Source of the DNA: Kryptolebias marmoratus
Taxonomy: Eukaryota; Chordata; Actinopteri; Cyprinodontiformes; Rivulidae
Assembly (NCBI RefSeq): GCF_001649575.2
Contig: NC_051444.1
Location: 22,808,306-22,872,305, forward strand
Length of the DNA stretch: 64,000 bases
Direction of reading: 5' to 3'
Each line of letters starts with the position of its first letter. Position 1 is the stretch's first letter. Below, in pieces: positions 57,801 to 62,424 of this stretch. The notes beneath the pieces are model-generated. The model searched no databases. It saw only the letters and a list, made by a program, of their open reading frames with translations, and was not told where the DNA came from. The translations under genes were made by a program, and so were the position numbers.

Positions 57801-60231
57801 AGACCAAAAGGCTCTCAGGAGGGAGAAAAGTGGAACATCACCATCAGTGTGTCCTACTTAGTGAATCTTACTTTGTCTGAGTCTGTTTGTTTGTTGCTGA
57901 AGGATACTTACAGACTCCAAAGTTCATAAGACCGCTGTTAAGATCAGTCACTTTTGTAGCTCTGGTTTGAATAAAACTAATATAAGAAGCAAATATAAGC
58001 TGATATATTTGCATGTTTGCTTGTGACTTACAGACCTGCAGACTGAGGCTTTTCTTCTAAGTTAACCATAAAAAGGAACTTGTCCAGGTGTTTTTTTATA
58101 TATAACTTATTTGGATAGTAATAATGAACTATTTGCCTTTTATTTAGCAATAAGTTTTTAACAGAATTTTCACCTGCAAACTAAGCAAAACCATTACATC
58201 CTCACACAAGCAGTATATCCTTAAGACTAATGTAGGTTTTTCCAAACTGTGTTGTGTTGAAATGTGTCACGTTTCTCCTCACCTGCCATGGTGAGATTGT
58301 TTTGAACCAGAGTGGTTCCTGTCTGAACCACGGCTGTTTGTGCGGCCGAAGTGCCTGGATTTCCAAACAGAGCCTTGCTTAAGCTACAGAAGCAGTGGAA
58401 ACGCTGTTGGTCCAGGAACGCATTTATTCAGATGCTTCTGATCGGATCTGCATCTTTTTCCTTTAGTTTGTCCTTCTGTGTTACTGTTGGGTTCTTATGT
58501 TGGGTTTGTAGGAAGCAACCTGCACACACTTGAATTTGGTCTTTTAATTTTATACGAGCCACAATGAAAAACTGATGGGCAACCAGGTCTTTTATCCTGA
58601 AACTTAGCACACCCCCTCCACAATAAAAGCTTCTGTTACAATGTATTAAATACCCGGAGATACCACAGTAACTGTACACAGCATCAGTATGACATACTAA
58701 AATTGAAAAATGCAATTTAATATGCATTATTACTGGTAAAATGATATATAGTCTTTACTCAATCCACCAAATTGTTATTTAGATTTTCGAATGAAAAGAA
58801 GTCTCAGCTTTCCATCACTGCAGTGAAACTTGTTCATCCTCTGGAGACTAGGAATGTTTTGTGCAGCATTTATGCTGTCATATCAGATTGGACGAGGTAT
58901 TTCTGAAGTTCTGTCTGGAACAACATGGCCAAGGAATATTCTGTCCTGTGAATGTGGCCGATCTCCTTGTCTGCATGTGAACTGTTCAACAACAGAGGTG
59001 ACATCTTGTTGAGGACCCTTACGTTTGAAATCAGGGTTGACAAGCTCGTTTTAATGGTCCGGTCCCAGTGCCGCTCATCTAATTGGACATCTAGACACCT
59101 CAAATAAAGTTCCTGTTAGCTTTAGTTGATTTGTCTCATTTGCAGCCTCCTCCCCTTTCATCCGCGACCCCCAGTGTGACCTCTGTGACCTGTCTCTGGT
59201 CTGGGAGGCGGTTTGGGAGGAGGCTGGTGATTCGGAGTGAGATATCGCAGGTGACGTCTCCGTTCCAGTCCCACGGCGAGCCGCAACCGCCTTTACGAGC
59301 TGCCAATCACCCGACGAAAGGCGTTTTGATTTATTCGCTCAGCTAATGAAAAACAGCATAACTCTGTTTTTAAACTGTGAAAAGAAAGAAATCCGAATCA
59401 CTGCCACCTTTTTTTTTTTTTTATTTCTCCCATAGATCATTAAACTCAAGATGTTCATTTGAAAAGCCATCACTTTAAATCTGTTGAACATTAATATTTA
59501 ACAGGGTTTAACGACGTTCCTGTTTAGTTTATTTGTATTTTATCAGCACTTTGTGACTTATGGTTTAAAATAAACGAGTGATGCCAATTCATGCACTTTA
59601 CACAAAGGTATAATAATCTTTGTGGCTCCAATCTGTTTGATAATAAAAATAATCACGCGGAGTGGATGAAAGTAATTGAATAGCTGTTTGATTTTTCTGT
59701 TTTTATGAGAAGGCTCATTACTTTTATTTTTTTTAATCTACTTTAAGTTATTTTACTATGTACCAGTCATCCTGGAGGTTATATAATGAGTAAGATTGAT
59801 GTGAGCACATATTTCTTATAGTCTAGAAGGTAATTTCAGATTGAAAGGGAATCTGATAATGCCTATTTTTGTGTGTAATTGCTGTATTTGTTGGGTTTTT
59901 TTCCTCCCTTCTGGGCAGTTTTGGGTTGAAATGGAAACAAAAAGATTATGGTCAAGCCAGTTTCAGCAGATTATTTCATCATTTTGTTGTGATTCAGCCC
60001 AGTTCTGAGTATTTTTAGCTCCTGTTCTGATCCAGAGAACGCACATTTCTCACAATGTTGTTTCCTAAATAGACATAATTCACTTCTCATGTGCTTTTCT
60101 TTTTTGTTGTTCGTTTGTTTGTTTGGCAGGATCACTCCTTCATAGTCCAGTACAATGATGGGAATGCCGAGGTGGTGTCGATGTGGGTTTGCCGCTGCCT
60201 GGAGGAGAGACGAGCTCAGCAGACGCAGTGA
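6833..60231 (+). CDS. map2k5: map2k5: MEK5, dual-specificity MAP kinase kinase 5 (22 coding exons)
   Basis: MEK5 is the MAP2K that phosphorylates and activates ERK5 (MAPK7) downstream of MEKK2/MEKK3. The 22 exons join to 1308 nt (435 aa plus stop), close to the 438-448 aa of the human isoforms. Visible parts: PB1 domain about residues 5-92 with OPCA motif at 50-70; linker about 96-148; kinase domain about 156-400. Kinase landmarks are Gly-loop GHGNGGTV 161-168, AVK with Lys183, HRD at 269-271, KPSN 273-276, DFG 289-291, activation-loop Ser299 and Thr303, APE 312-314. Human numbering is +12 across the kinase domain. The start ATG has A at -3 and G at +4, and an in-frame TAA lies at 6788-6790, so no longer N-terminus exists in this exon. 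All splice sites are GT-AG and no frameshift is seen, so the gene looks intact. Intron 21 (11.8 kb) is the longest. Confidence 0.97.
7113..7161 (+). CDS. map2k5: map2k5 exon 2 (PB1)
   Basis: Residues 34-49 ([16 protein letters not shown]) plus the first base of codon 50. Acceptor cacag, donor gtaagt. Intron 1 is only 181 bp. The [10 protein letters not shown] stretch aligns with human LPEATTTAFE. Confidence 0.95.
7162..8754 (+). other. map2k5: map2k5 intron 2
   Basis: 1593 bp. The stretch 7840-8480 has more GC and CpG than its flanks, with a CpG cluster about 8230-8300 ('gtcggaggcggagg'). It may be an unclassified interspersed repeat or a regulatory segment of the 5' end; no ORF or terminal repeats were found. 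Confidence 0.5.
8755..8822 (+). CDS. map2k5: map2k5 exon 3 (PB1 OPCA acidic motif)
   Basis: Completes Tyr50 and encodes through Tyr72, reading [20 protein letters not shown]. This is the acidic OPCA surface that binds the basic PB1 face of MEKK2/3. Human has Asp where this copy has Val54. Acceptor ttttttag, donor gtgagt. Confidence 0.96.
9541..9892 (+). mobile_element. Teleost SINE-like interspersed repeat, near full length (copy A)
   Basis: Begins 'gggcagcacaatgg' with a tRNA-like 'gtggttagagctgtcg' segment, includes 'tgcatgttctcc', 'tgatggactggagacctgtc' and 'cagggtgtcccccgcc', and ends in an (ATGG)n tail at 9873-9892. I recognise this as a very common fish repeat. Two 5'-truncated copies lie at 21475-21566 and 22866-23140, which indicates spread by target-primed reverse transcription. 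The B-box is decayed. Confidence 0.75.
12110..12260. promoter_or_regulatory. Candidate conserved non-coding element (intron 3)
   Basis: Unique-looking, AT-rich block with 'gaaattaataggaattagg' and no transposon features. A regulatory role is inference from composition only. Confidence 0.22.
12730..13080. promoter_or_regulatory. Candidate conserved non-coding element (intron 3)
   Basis: Non-repetitive block with 'taggtagtaattgcagcttt', 'cttttaataaca' twice (near 12780 and 13015) and TAAT cores, interrupted by a T tract at 12903-12914. Inference only. Confidence 0.25.
13841..13910 (+). CDS. map2k5: map2k5 exon 4 (end of PB1)
   Basis: Residues 73-95 ([19 protein letters not shown] then IFPR) plus one base. 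It matches the human YYSTVMEQQVNGQLIEPLQIFPR segment, with several substitutions before the conserved PLQIFPR. Acceptor ctttag, donor gtagga, after the 5.0 kb intron 3. Confidence 0.95.
13911..14589 (+). other. map2k5: map2k5 intron 4, nothing notable
   Basis: 679 bp, T-rich, with no repeat or gene recognised. Confidence 0.6.
14590..14630 (+). CDS. map2k5: map2k5 exon 5 (linker)
   Basis: Residues 96-109, [14 protein letters not shown], aligning with human ACKPPGERNIHGLK. 41 nt; phase 1 in, phase 0 out. Acceptor tttcag. The donor gtaccc is weaker than the others in this gene. Confidence 0.93.
15110..15540. promoter_or_regulatory. Candidate conserved non-coding element (intron 5)
   Basis: Non-repetitive, with TAATTA near 15449 and 'caattattgag' near 15506, and no transposon signature. 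Inference only. Confidence 0.22.
15634..15646 (+). repeat. Left target-site duplication of the RTE LINE
   Basis: gaacaaagtcctt, identical to 16400-16412. It dates the LINE insertion as recent enough to keep a perfect duplication. Confidence 0.88.
15728..16117 (-). pseudogene. RTE LINE reverse transcriptase C-terminal fragment
   Basis: 129-codon open stretch with [39 protein letters not shown] and [20 protein letters not shown], the conserved C-terminal end of RTE-type ORF2 proteins. It lacks the catalytic RT core and is frameshifted from the upstream part at 16086-16319. Confidence 0.88.
16086..16319 (-). pseudogene. RTE LINE reverse transcriptase fragment (upstream piece)
   Basis: [40 protein letters not shown] and [10 protein letters not shown] match the RTE RT region just after the catalytic box. 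It is separated by frameshifts from both the FTDD box and the C-terminal piece. Confidence 0.85.
16400..16412 (+). repeat. Right target-site duplication of the RTE LINE
   Basis: gaacaaagtcctt, identical to 15634-15646. Confidence 0.88.
16801..16868 (+). CDS. map2k5: map2k5 exon 6 (linker)
   Basis: Residues 110-131 ([22 protein letters not shown]) plus two bases. VNTR is conserved with human; the rest is a divergent Ser/Pro-containing linker. Acceptor cttcag, donor gtgagt. Confidence 0.92.
16992..17040 (+). CDS. map2k5: map2k5 exon 7 (linker before kinase domain)
   Basis: Residues 132-148, [17 protein letters not shown], aligning with human SLKKSSAELKKILANGQ. Intron 6 is only 123 bp. Acceptor ctccag, donor gtaagt. 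Confidence 0.94.
17041..18865 (+). other. map2k5: map2k5 intron 7
   Basis: 1825 bp. Carries a decayed Tc1-like transposon (17484-18015). 18020-18860 is T/A-rich and holds nothing else I can name. Confidence 0.6.
17484..18015 (+). mobile_element. Decayed Tc1-like transposon A, internally deleted
   Basis: Starts with an end sequence 'gtgattgcataattattcac'. The + strand reads as Tc1-type transposase pieces: [20 protein letters not shown], then [20 protein letters not shown] with the GRPR-like linker, followed by indels. A later piece matches 'ccttgaggacaatctgat', with the catalytic centre deleted between. No intact right terminal repeat found. Confidence 0.8.
18866..18930 (+). CDS. map2k5: map2k5 exon 8 (kinase glycine-rich loop)
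   Basis: Residues 149-169 and part of Lys170: [21 protein letters not shown]. Contains the ATP-binding GxGxxGxV loop at 161-168. Acceptor tgcag, donor gtaagt, followed by the 7.8 kb intron 8. Confidence 0.96.
21475..21566 (+). mobile_element. SINE-like repeat fragment (copy C, 3' end only)
   Basis: Shares 'atccagggtgtacccgacct' with the 3' third of the 9541 repeat and ends 'aaatggatggatgaat'. Confidence 0.7.
21880..22858 (+). mobile_element. Decayed Tc1-like transposon B
   Basis: The + strand encodes a transposase segment [29 protein letters not shown] at about 22578-22665; the Asp in TDET is the second residue of the DDE triad. Upstream, 21930-22340 matches the usual 5' region. Stops and indels break it. 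It ends abruptly next to SINE-like copy B. Confidence 0.82.
22866..23140 (+). mobile_element. SINE-like repeat, 5'-truncated (copy B)
   Basis: Aligns with 9541-9892 from 'tgggctttctccagg' onward through 'gacctgtccagggtgtcccc' to 'aaaatggattgatgaat'. The tRNA-like head is missing. It lies immediately downstream of the truncated Tc1-like copy B. Confidence 0.75.
23270..23690. other. Non-repetitive, stop-poor segment of intron 8
   Basis: More GC-rich than its flanks, and free of stops for 137 codons on the minus strand (23267-23680). The translation shows no domain I know and no splice context. It is more likely a non-coding conserved or structured block than a gene. Confidence 0.25.
24360..24480. 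promoter_or_regulatory. Candidate conserved non-coding element (intron 8)
   Basis: Contains 'cattaatatcgtcacctta' and 'aattaagaagcattt', with no repeat signature. Inference only. Confidence 0.2.
25430..26302 (+). mobile_element. Tc1-like transposon C, both ends present, internally deleted
   Basis: Left end 'cacaggccactttattaggt' (about 25434-25453). The right end near 26263-26294 is its imperfect inverse, 'aagaaagtggccaatgat' on +. The + strand contains transposase remnants (an [14 protein letters not shown] start near 25590) and the common 'agcacctttgggatgtggtg' block near 26090. Indels break the frame, and a large piece of the catalytic region is missing around 26040 relative to the family. 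Confidence 0.85.
26747..26786 (+). CDS. map2k5: map2k5 exon 9 (catalytic Lys)
   Basis: Finishes Lys170 and encodes [13 protein letters not shown] (171-183). The AVK lysine (Lys183, human Lys195) is the subdomain II ATP-anchoring residue. 40 nt; acceptor tttag, donor gtaaga. Confidence 0.95.
26914..26982 (+). CDS. map2k5: map2k5 exon 10 (helix C)
   Basis: Residues 184-206, [32 protein letters not shown] carries the helix C glutamate that pairs with Lys183. Intron 9 is 127 bp. Acceptor ttgcag, donor gtaagt. Confidence 0.96.
26983..27894 (+). other. map2k5: map2k5 intron 10, nothing notable
   Basis: 912 bp, AT-rich, with no element recognised. Confidence 0.6.
27895..27976 (+). CDS. map2k5: map2k5 exon 11 (N-lobe strands and hinge)
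   Basis: Residues 207-233, beginning [20 protein letters not shown] and continuing ICTEFMD, plus one base. The CTEFMDGG hinge is MEK5-specific among MAP2Ks. Acceptor ttgcag, donor gtgagt. Confidence 0.96.
27977..28634 (+). other. map2k5: map2k5 intron 11, nothing notable
   Basis: 658 bp, with no repeat family or gene recognised. Confidence 0.6.
28635..28696 (+). CDS. map2k5: map2k5 exon 12
   Basis: Completes Gly234 and encodes [20 protein letters not shown] (235-254), matching human [20 protein letters not shown]. Acceptor ttcag, donor gtaagt. Confidence 0.96.
29840..30445. mobile_element. Possible DNA-transposon miniature element
   Basis: The two ends look like an imperfect inverted pair: 'taggcgccattcatatgaca' at 29845 and, read on the minus strand, 'taagacctcatttagacagg' from about 30443. 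The interior has no ORF of note. Target duplications are not clear, so this is a weak call. Confidence 0.35.
30500..30590 (-). mobile_element. tRNA-like SINE head fragment
   Basis: On the minus strand an A-box TGGTTCACACG (30574-30584) and a B-box GTTCAAGTC (30531-30539) fit RNA polymerase III consensus exactly with tRNA-like spacing. No cloverleaf could be folded, so it is a SINE fragment or tRNA-like pseudogene, not a working tRNA. Confidence 0.5.
30794..30999 (+). mobile_element. tRNA-derived SINE with an RTE-like 3' tail
   Basis: Head: degenerate A-box 'tggcttggtgg' (30805-30815) and perfect B-box GTTCGAGCC (30850-30858). Body: 'gcatcaggaagggcatccgg'. Tail: 'gatgtggcaaccgctgaagg', which resembles the reversed end of the RTE LINE at about 15665-15700 ('ctgtggagacccctgaaaag'). 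Flanks share an 11-bp 'ccatccatcat' at 30783-30793 and 31000-31010, though that sequence is low in complexity. Confidence 0.72.
31354..31402 (+). CDS. map2k5: map2k5 exon 13 (catalytic loop, HR)
   Basis: Residues 255-270, [16 protein letters not shown], plus one base of Asp271. The HRD catalytic loop is split by the 112 bp intron 13. Acceptor tctag, donor gtgagt. Confidence 0.96.
31515..31588 (+). CDS. map2k5: map2k5 exon 14 (catalytic Asp, DFG)
   Basis: Completes Asp271 and encodes [24 protein letters not shown] (272-295). Holds the catalytic Asp271, Asn276 and the DFG magnesium motif. Acceptor cacag, donor gtacgc. Confidence 0.97.
31867..31887. repeat. (CA)n microsatellite
   Basis: About ten CA units after a C7 run. 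Confidence 0.97.
31967..31992. repeat. (TG)n(CG)n microsatellite
   Basis: TG units to about 31984, then alternating CG to 31992; a Z-DNA-prone composition. Confidence 0.95.
32081..32103. repeat. (AC)n microsatellite
   Basis: About eleven AC units. Confidence 0.97.
32613..32663 (+). CDS. map2k5: map2k5 exon 15 (activation loop)
   Basis: Residues 296-312, [17 protein letters not shown]. Ser299 and Thr303 match human Ser311/Thr315, the MEKK2/3 phosphorylation sites. Intron 15 is only 96 bp. Acceptor ttccag, donor gtgagt. Confidence 0.97.
32760..32831 (+). CDS. map2k5: map2k5 exon 16 (APE, helix F)
   Basis: Residues 313-336, [24 protein letters not shown]. Carries PE of the APE motif and the DVWSxGI helix F. 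Acceptor ttacag, donor gtatgc. Confidence 0.97.
32832..34372 (+). other. map2k5: map2k5 intron 16
   Basis: 1541 bp. 33530-33585 ends 'gatcttgaatcttgaatttt', like the short tandem tail of a LINE 3' end, but too short to classify. The remainder is AT-rich without recognised elements. Confidence 0.5.
34373..34402 (+). CDS. map2k5: map2k5 exon 17 (30-nt cassette)
   Basis: Residues 337-346, [10 protein letters not shown]; human has LALGRFPYPQ. It corresponds to human residues 349-358, the ten residues that I recall being absent from MEK5 isoform B. In frame on both sides. Acceptor cacag, donor gtaagt. Confidence 0.95.
35539..35566. repeat. (TA)n microsatellite
   Basis: About 13 TA units in intron 17. 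Confidence 0.96.
35885..36115 (+). repeat. Dispersed repeat family X, copy 3
   Basis: 'aaaatatctcatgaatcact', a shortened middle, then 'tgagctaaaatgtgacgtgg' and the 3' block 'gtagctgagagtcattccca' near 35975. The middle third (the 'aagatggcc' part) is deleted. Confidence 0.72.
36640..36840 (+). mobile_element. LINE 3' end, left part (ORF2 C-terminus and 3'UTR)
   Basis: The + strand reads [24 protein letters not shown] then stop (about 36655-36729), a typical C-terminal end of fish LINE reverse transcriptases. It is interrupted by the hAT element at 36841 and continues at 37473. Confidence 0.7.
36841..37472. mobile_element. hAT-type non-autonomous element nested in a LINE tail
   Basis: Left end 'cagcggtccccgaccttttt'; right end inverse 'cagaggtccccaatccccgg'. 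GGACCGGT blocks lie inside both ends. Flanking 8-bp duplications atgtatat (36833-36840) and atgtaaag (37473-37480) match at 6 of 8. No transposase ORF. Confidence 0.85.
37473..37538 (+). mobile_element. LINE 3' end, right part with (ACTTG)n tail
   Basis: 'gtaaagcactttgaaatgcc' through 'gtgctgtacaaataaacttg' and a short ACTTG repeat at 37522-37536. This is the usual end of this LINE family and joins the part ending at 36840. Confidence 0.72.
39811..39846. repeat. (AT)n microsatellite
   Basis: About 18 AT units. Confidence 0.97.
40259..40308. repeat. Poly-G tract with a 15-base assembly gap
   Basis: A G run broken by one C, then N at 40287-40301, then more G. The true length is unknown; it is an assembly failure at a homopolymer, not a feature boundary. 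Confidence 0.97.
40770..40930. promoter_or_regulatory. Candidate conserved non-coding element before exon 18
   Basis: Has 'cattatgtaaatggtg' (POU/octamer-like) and 'acactaattacatattg' (TAATTA), ending within 25 bp of the microexon 18 acceptor. It could be an enhancer or a splicing regulator; inference only. Confidence 0.28.
40952..40978 (+). CDS. map2k5: map2k5 exon 18 (27-nt microexon)
   Basis: Residues 347-355, IQKNQGSLM, identical to the human segment as I recall it. It lies after the 6.5 kb intron 17; acceptor ctacag, donor gtaagt. It is too short to detect without the protein family as guide. Confidence 0.94.
40979..41342 (+). other. map2k5: map2k5 intron 18
   Basis: 364 bp between two microexons. 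A strong C/T tract precedes the exon 19 acceptor, and 41100-41240 is ATTA-rich and non-repetitive. No transposon. Confidence 0.65.
41343..41375 (+). CDS. map2k5: map2k5 exon 19 (33-nt microexon)
   Basis: Residues 356-366, [11 protein letters not shown], identical to the human segment as I recall it. In frame on both sides. Acceptor cctcag after a C/T-rich tract, donor gtgagt. Confidence 0.95.
43700..43860. promoter_or_regulatory. Candidate conserved non-coding element (intron 19)
   Basis: Dense TAAT sites ('cctgtaattactgatctaat', 'cctaataattgc') and an inverted pair ATTGC-N6-GCAAT near 43812-43829. No repeat signature; regulatory role inferred. Confidence 0.3.
44370..44560. promoter_or_regulatory. 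Candidate conserved non-coding element (intron 19)
   Basis: 'ttgttaatttaaatgggttc', 'gcattaaggaatggcgaa' (a TEAD-like GGAATG core) and 'ggtttaattcatggcattt'. Inference only. Confidence 0.25.
45421..45966. mobile_element. hAT-type non-autonomous element
   Basis: Left end 'caggggtgtcaaacccagtg'; right end inverse 'cacatgtcaaactcaagg', with the usual 'agagggccggatctggccc' just inside. About 545 bp with no ORF. Flanks share only 'gatcta' at roughly the expected place, so the duplication is decayed. Confidence 0.78.
47296..47357 (+). CDS. map2k5: map2k5 exon 20
   Basis: Residues 367-386, [20 protein letters not shown], plus two bases of Cys387; human reads DSPVLPVGEFSEPFVHFITQ. Acceptor cacag, donor gtgagt. 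Confidence 0.96.
47358..48284 (+). other. map2k5: map2k5 intron 20 with a CpG-dense block
   Basis: 927 bp. Short (GT) run near 47763-47780, then a CpG-rich 200 bp (47861-48060). Confidence 0.65.
47861..48060. promoter_or_regulatory. Intronic CpG-dense block
   Basis: I count about 24 CpG in 200 bp, including 15 in 47941-48060 ('caggtcgcgccaacggaccg', 'gaggacgcgcgcc'), against a strongly CpG-poor background. It could be an unmethylated enhancer or an internal promoter. No ORF or transposon end is visible. Confidence 0.4.
48285..48330 (+). CDS. map2k5: map2k5 exon 21 (kinase C-lobe end)
   Basis: Completes Cys387 and encodes [15 protein letters not shown] (388-402). KERPAP contains the subdomain XI arginine. 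Acceptor gcag behind a T tract; donor gtaagt. Confidence 0.95.
48884..48915 (+). other. Perfect 14-bp stem hairpin with AGAA loop
   Basis: Left arm GGGCGCTTTAATGC (48884-48897), loop AGAA, right arm GCATTGAGGCGCCC (48902-48915). In the + strand RNA all 14 positions pair, twelve Watson-Crick and two G-U. It sits in a TAAT-rich, non-repetitive block (48830-48960). Function unknown. Confidence 0.55.
50570..50700. promoter_or_regulatory. Candidate conserved non-coding element with homeodomain dimer site
   Basis: TAATTGATTA at 50624-50633 fits the paired-class P2 dimer site TAAT-N2-ATTA. It is surrounded by 'gtaatccattt' and 'tcaaattag'. Regulatory role inferred. Confidence 0.3.
52850..53120 (+). 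repeat. Dispersed repeat family X, copy 4
   Basis: The fullest copy with copy 1: 'gcaaaatatctcagaaacca', 'actctcagaaagtaatcatt', 'gcatctacaactgat', 'ctgtcaattttacagatact' and 'gtagctgagagtcattccta', ending around 'ggtcggcgatattcattcct'. Confidence 0.78.
53855..53872. repeat. (CA)n microsatellite
   Basis: Nine CA units. Confidence 0.95.
55303..55322. repeat. (CA)n microsatellite
   Basis: Ten CA units. Confidence 0.95.
55340..55640. promoter_or_regulatory. Candidate conserved non-coding element (intron 21)
   Basis: Contains 'cgttataattgcccg', 'gtattaatcatac' and 'aaattaatcttggattaaac', with bicoid-class (TAATCT, GGATTA) and other homeodomain cores; 'ggtgattatccca' follows. No transposon signature. 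Inference only. Confidence 0.3.
56515..56728. mobile_element. Short hAT-type miniature element with long inverted repeats
   Basis: 214 bp. The two halves are near-palindromic: 'caggggtgggtaaccctggt' / inverse 'caggggtctccaatcctggt', and 'gctccaacacacctgattt' against its inverse. 8-bp duplications ttttacac (56507-56514) and gtttacac (56729-56736) match at 7 of 8. Confidence 0.9.
59150..59340. promoter_or_regulatory. CpG-dense block near the end of intron 21
   Basis: About 16 CpG in 180 bp ('gtgacgtctccgttccag', 'cacggcgagccgcaaccgcc', 'cacccgacgaaaggcg'), ending in 'cagctaatgaaaa'. It contains a CRE-like TGACGTC near 59252. No ORF or repeat; regulatory role inferred. Confidence 0.35.
60130..60231 (+). 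CDS. map2k5: map2k5 exon 22 (C-terminus and stop)
   Basis: Residues 403-435, [33 protein letters not shown], then TGA at 60229-60231. Human ends CRALEERRSQQGPP, so the tail is of normal length. Acceptor ggcag after the 11.8 kb intron 21. Confidence 0.96.
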   Translation, partial: DHSFIVQYNDGNAEVVSMWVCRCLEERRAQQTQ

Positions 60232-61340
60232 CTCATCTGACTCGTGATGGACCCGGATGTTTGCCTCCAAACCTGTGAACACTTATCTGAACTTATCTTT
60301 AGGATCGGGAACGTCCACAAGCATGGCACAAGTGGAACGGGGACAGGGGAAAAAAAAAAAAAAAAAAAATCACTGGTTGTTACATATTCTGTGTGAGAAT
60401 TAGTTTATTTCACATCACTTCTGCTACATGACATGGAGCGCCTTGTATCCTTTGAGAGTATTAATCTTTGTACAGTCCCAGCTGGGCTTGAGGCACCTCC
60501 TGCAGCAGATGCTTCACCGAGGCTTTCAGGAGAACCCCGAAAGGCTGCGAGCACCACCAGCCGCGAGGAAGCAAACAATCCCCGACTCGAAGGATCAGAG
60601 ACGATAAACGGCTGCAAAAAGGCTGACACGGTTGCGCTTTGCTGATGACAGCCCTCAAGTGAATGTCAAGGTTTTCTCCTGTGAGAAACTGCCCATTATC
60701 TGTGCCTGGTTTTTCAGTGTTGTTATTTATTACCTCAGCAAGTTGAAGTCGTCGCTGTAACAGACAGATGTTTGCCAAAAAAGAAAAAAAAAAAGCAATG
60801 TTTTTTGTACCAGAATGGATGGATCCAGGAAAACCACTTTGGTTCGAGACCGAGGACCATTTTGTTCTTTTTGCCTACACGAGGGTCCACGCTGACCAGT
60901 CTTACCGTTCTGTCTACACTGACTGGACTCAATCACTCATCGCACGGACGCTCCTTTTGTTTTTGTCGCTGTCCCACTAGTGGAGCTCTTCTTCCTGCTG
61001 CCCTCCCCTGACCTTCACGTGTGAAATACAGCGGAGCTACAAACCACCTTGTTTCTGAAAATGTACTCTAATGGAGCCGTTTGTCTCAGTCGGTCTGAAC
61101 CAACATGAAGAACCTTAAATTGAACTTCAGAGGGAAACCAGGGAGTCGGGAGCAGCAGCAAACCCATATATTCACATCATTTTCATGCTCGCTAAGATAA
61201 AAATGTACAGATCTGTTGAAGACAACCCAGACTTTATATCAGTTCAAGTATAATTTGGTTACGAAGAAGATGTCCTCTGATGTTTTCCTCCAGCACTTTT
61301 GAGTAACCACTACAAAATAAAACAAGTAACATTGAACATT
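60232..61340 (+). other. map2k5: map2k5 3'UTR (probable)
   Basis: Runs from the stop to just past the first canonical AATAAA at 61316-61321. It contains a 20-A genomic run (about 60350-60369) that could mislead oligo-dT-primed cDNA ends, and another A-rich stretch near 60777-60795. Upstream of 61316 no other canonical poly(A) signal is seen. Confidence 0.6.
61316..61321 (+). terminator. map2k5: Poly(A) signal AATAAA (proximal)
   Basis: Canonical hexamer 1085 nt after the stop codon. It lies before the Tc1-type miniature element, so it is the likelier ancestral signal. Confidence 0.55.
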
Positions 61341-61397
61341 TTAGGCCATAACTTCATCATATAAACCATAACATTTTGTCTATTTTCTATTACAGTA

Positions 61398-61826
61398 CAC
61401 ATGTGGCCAAAATCATTGGTAGCCCTCGTTTAATGAAAGAAAACCCCACAATGGTCACAGAAATAACTAGAATCTGACAAAAGGAATACTAAATAAAATC
61501 GGATTGAGCTGAAACATGCTGTGTGGAAAAGGCACCCTTCAAACGTGAGACAACTGGAGCAGTTTGCTCATGAGGAGTGGGCCAAAATACAGCAGTGATC
61601 GCCTCAAAAGGTTGTGCAACAAACATCATGTCTGTCCAGGACTGTTTCATGAGGTTTTTTTAATCTGATGAAGCATGGTTGAGAAGCACTGTCTGACTTT
61701 CATTTGTTCTTTTTCATAGAATTTTTATTTATTATTACTTACTTTATTATTACAGATTCTAGTTCTTTCTGTGACCATTGTGGGTTTTTCTTTTCATTAA
61801 ACGAGGGTTATTTTTGGTCACGTGTG
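61398..61826. mobile_element. Tc1/mariner-type miniature element with about 78-bp terminal inverted repeats
   Basis: Left 'cacatgtggccaaaatcatt' and right inverse 'cacacgtgaccaaaaataac' continue as near-identical inverted repeats through 'ccctcgtttaatgaaa' and 'cacaatggtcacagaaa'. TA duplications lie at 61396-61397 and 61827-61828. The core (about 61540-61700) is non-coding. Confidence 0.9.
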
Positions 61827-62016
61827 TATAACTCAGACAGAAATCTTTGGTTCTGTACAAAAAGAAAAACAAGCAAAAACCTAATTTCAGTGCAAGCAAC
61901 ACCAAAGAGTAGCCAAATAGTGAATTATGTGGATTTAATCATAACTGAGGCCAATGTGAAGAGCTAGGAGGCGATGCGTGTCGCCAATGACATCTGCAGC
62001 TCTGAAGAGCGAAAGA

Positions 62017-62022
62017 AATAAA
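62017..62022 (+). terminator. map2k5: Poly(A) signal AATAAA (distal, alternative)
   Basis: Canonical hexamer followed by a T/A-rich stretch, downstream of the miniature element. If used, the 3'UTR would contain that element. Confidence 0.35.
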
Positions 62023-62424
62023 GGCTTTTATTTATAAAAAAAAAAGATGTATAATGTGAGAACAGCACATAAAAAAAATTAATAACCACATATTCCAACC
62101 TTATTAAATAAAATATATTTAAACTGTTACTTTGGTTTGACATTTTATTGTAACACTTTATCTTTAAAACAGTTTGCTTCTCGCCGCCTCAGTTTGGATT
62201 CTCTTTGATTTGGAGGAGAAACCAAAACACAACTCTGACATTTTAGGAGTATTTTTATTTAATTTTTTACCTCCTAGATGTTTTAAATTCCTCTGTAGAG
62301 GAGTGCTAATTTCACTGTTTAGATTTAGTGATTTTAAAGCTTTCATCGTCAAATGTGCCCTTCATTTTTAACAAAATATTTAACGTAGCTCTGTTGTTTA
62401 AAAGGAAAAGTGTCATATTCACCG

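Larger units (their letters stand above)
48331..60129 (+). other. map2k5: map2k5 intron 21 (11.8 kb)
   Basis: Largest intron. Holds a hairpin (48884-48915), candidate conserved blocks (50570-50700, 55340-55640), family X copy 4, CA microsatellites (53855-53872, 55303-55322), a palindromic hAT miniature element (56515-56728) and a CpG-dense block (59150-59340). No nested gene recognised in the open stretches near 50200, 52130 or 53500. Confidence 0.6.

Noticed and set aside
60433..60645. 70-codon + strand ORF in the 3'UTR
   Set aside because: Lies within the 3'UTR after a complete MEK5 stop codon; no family match.
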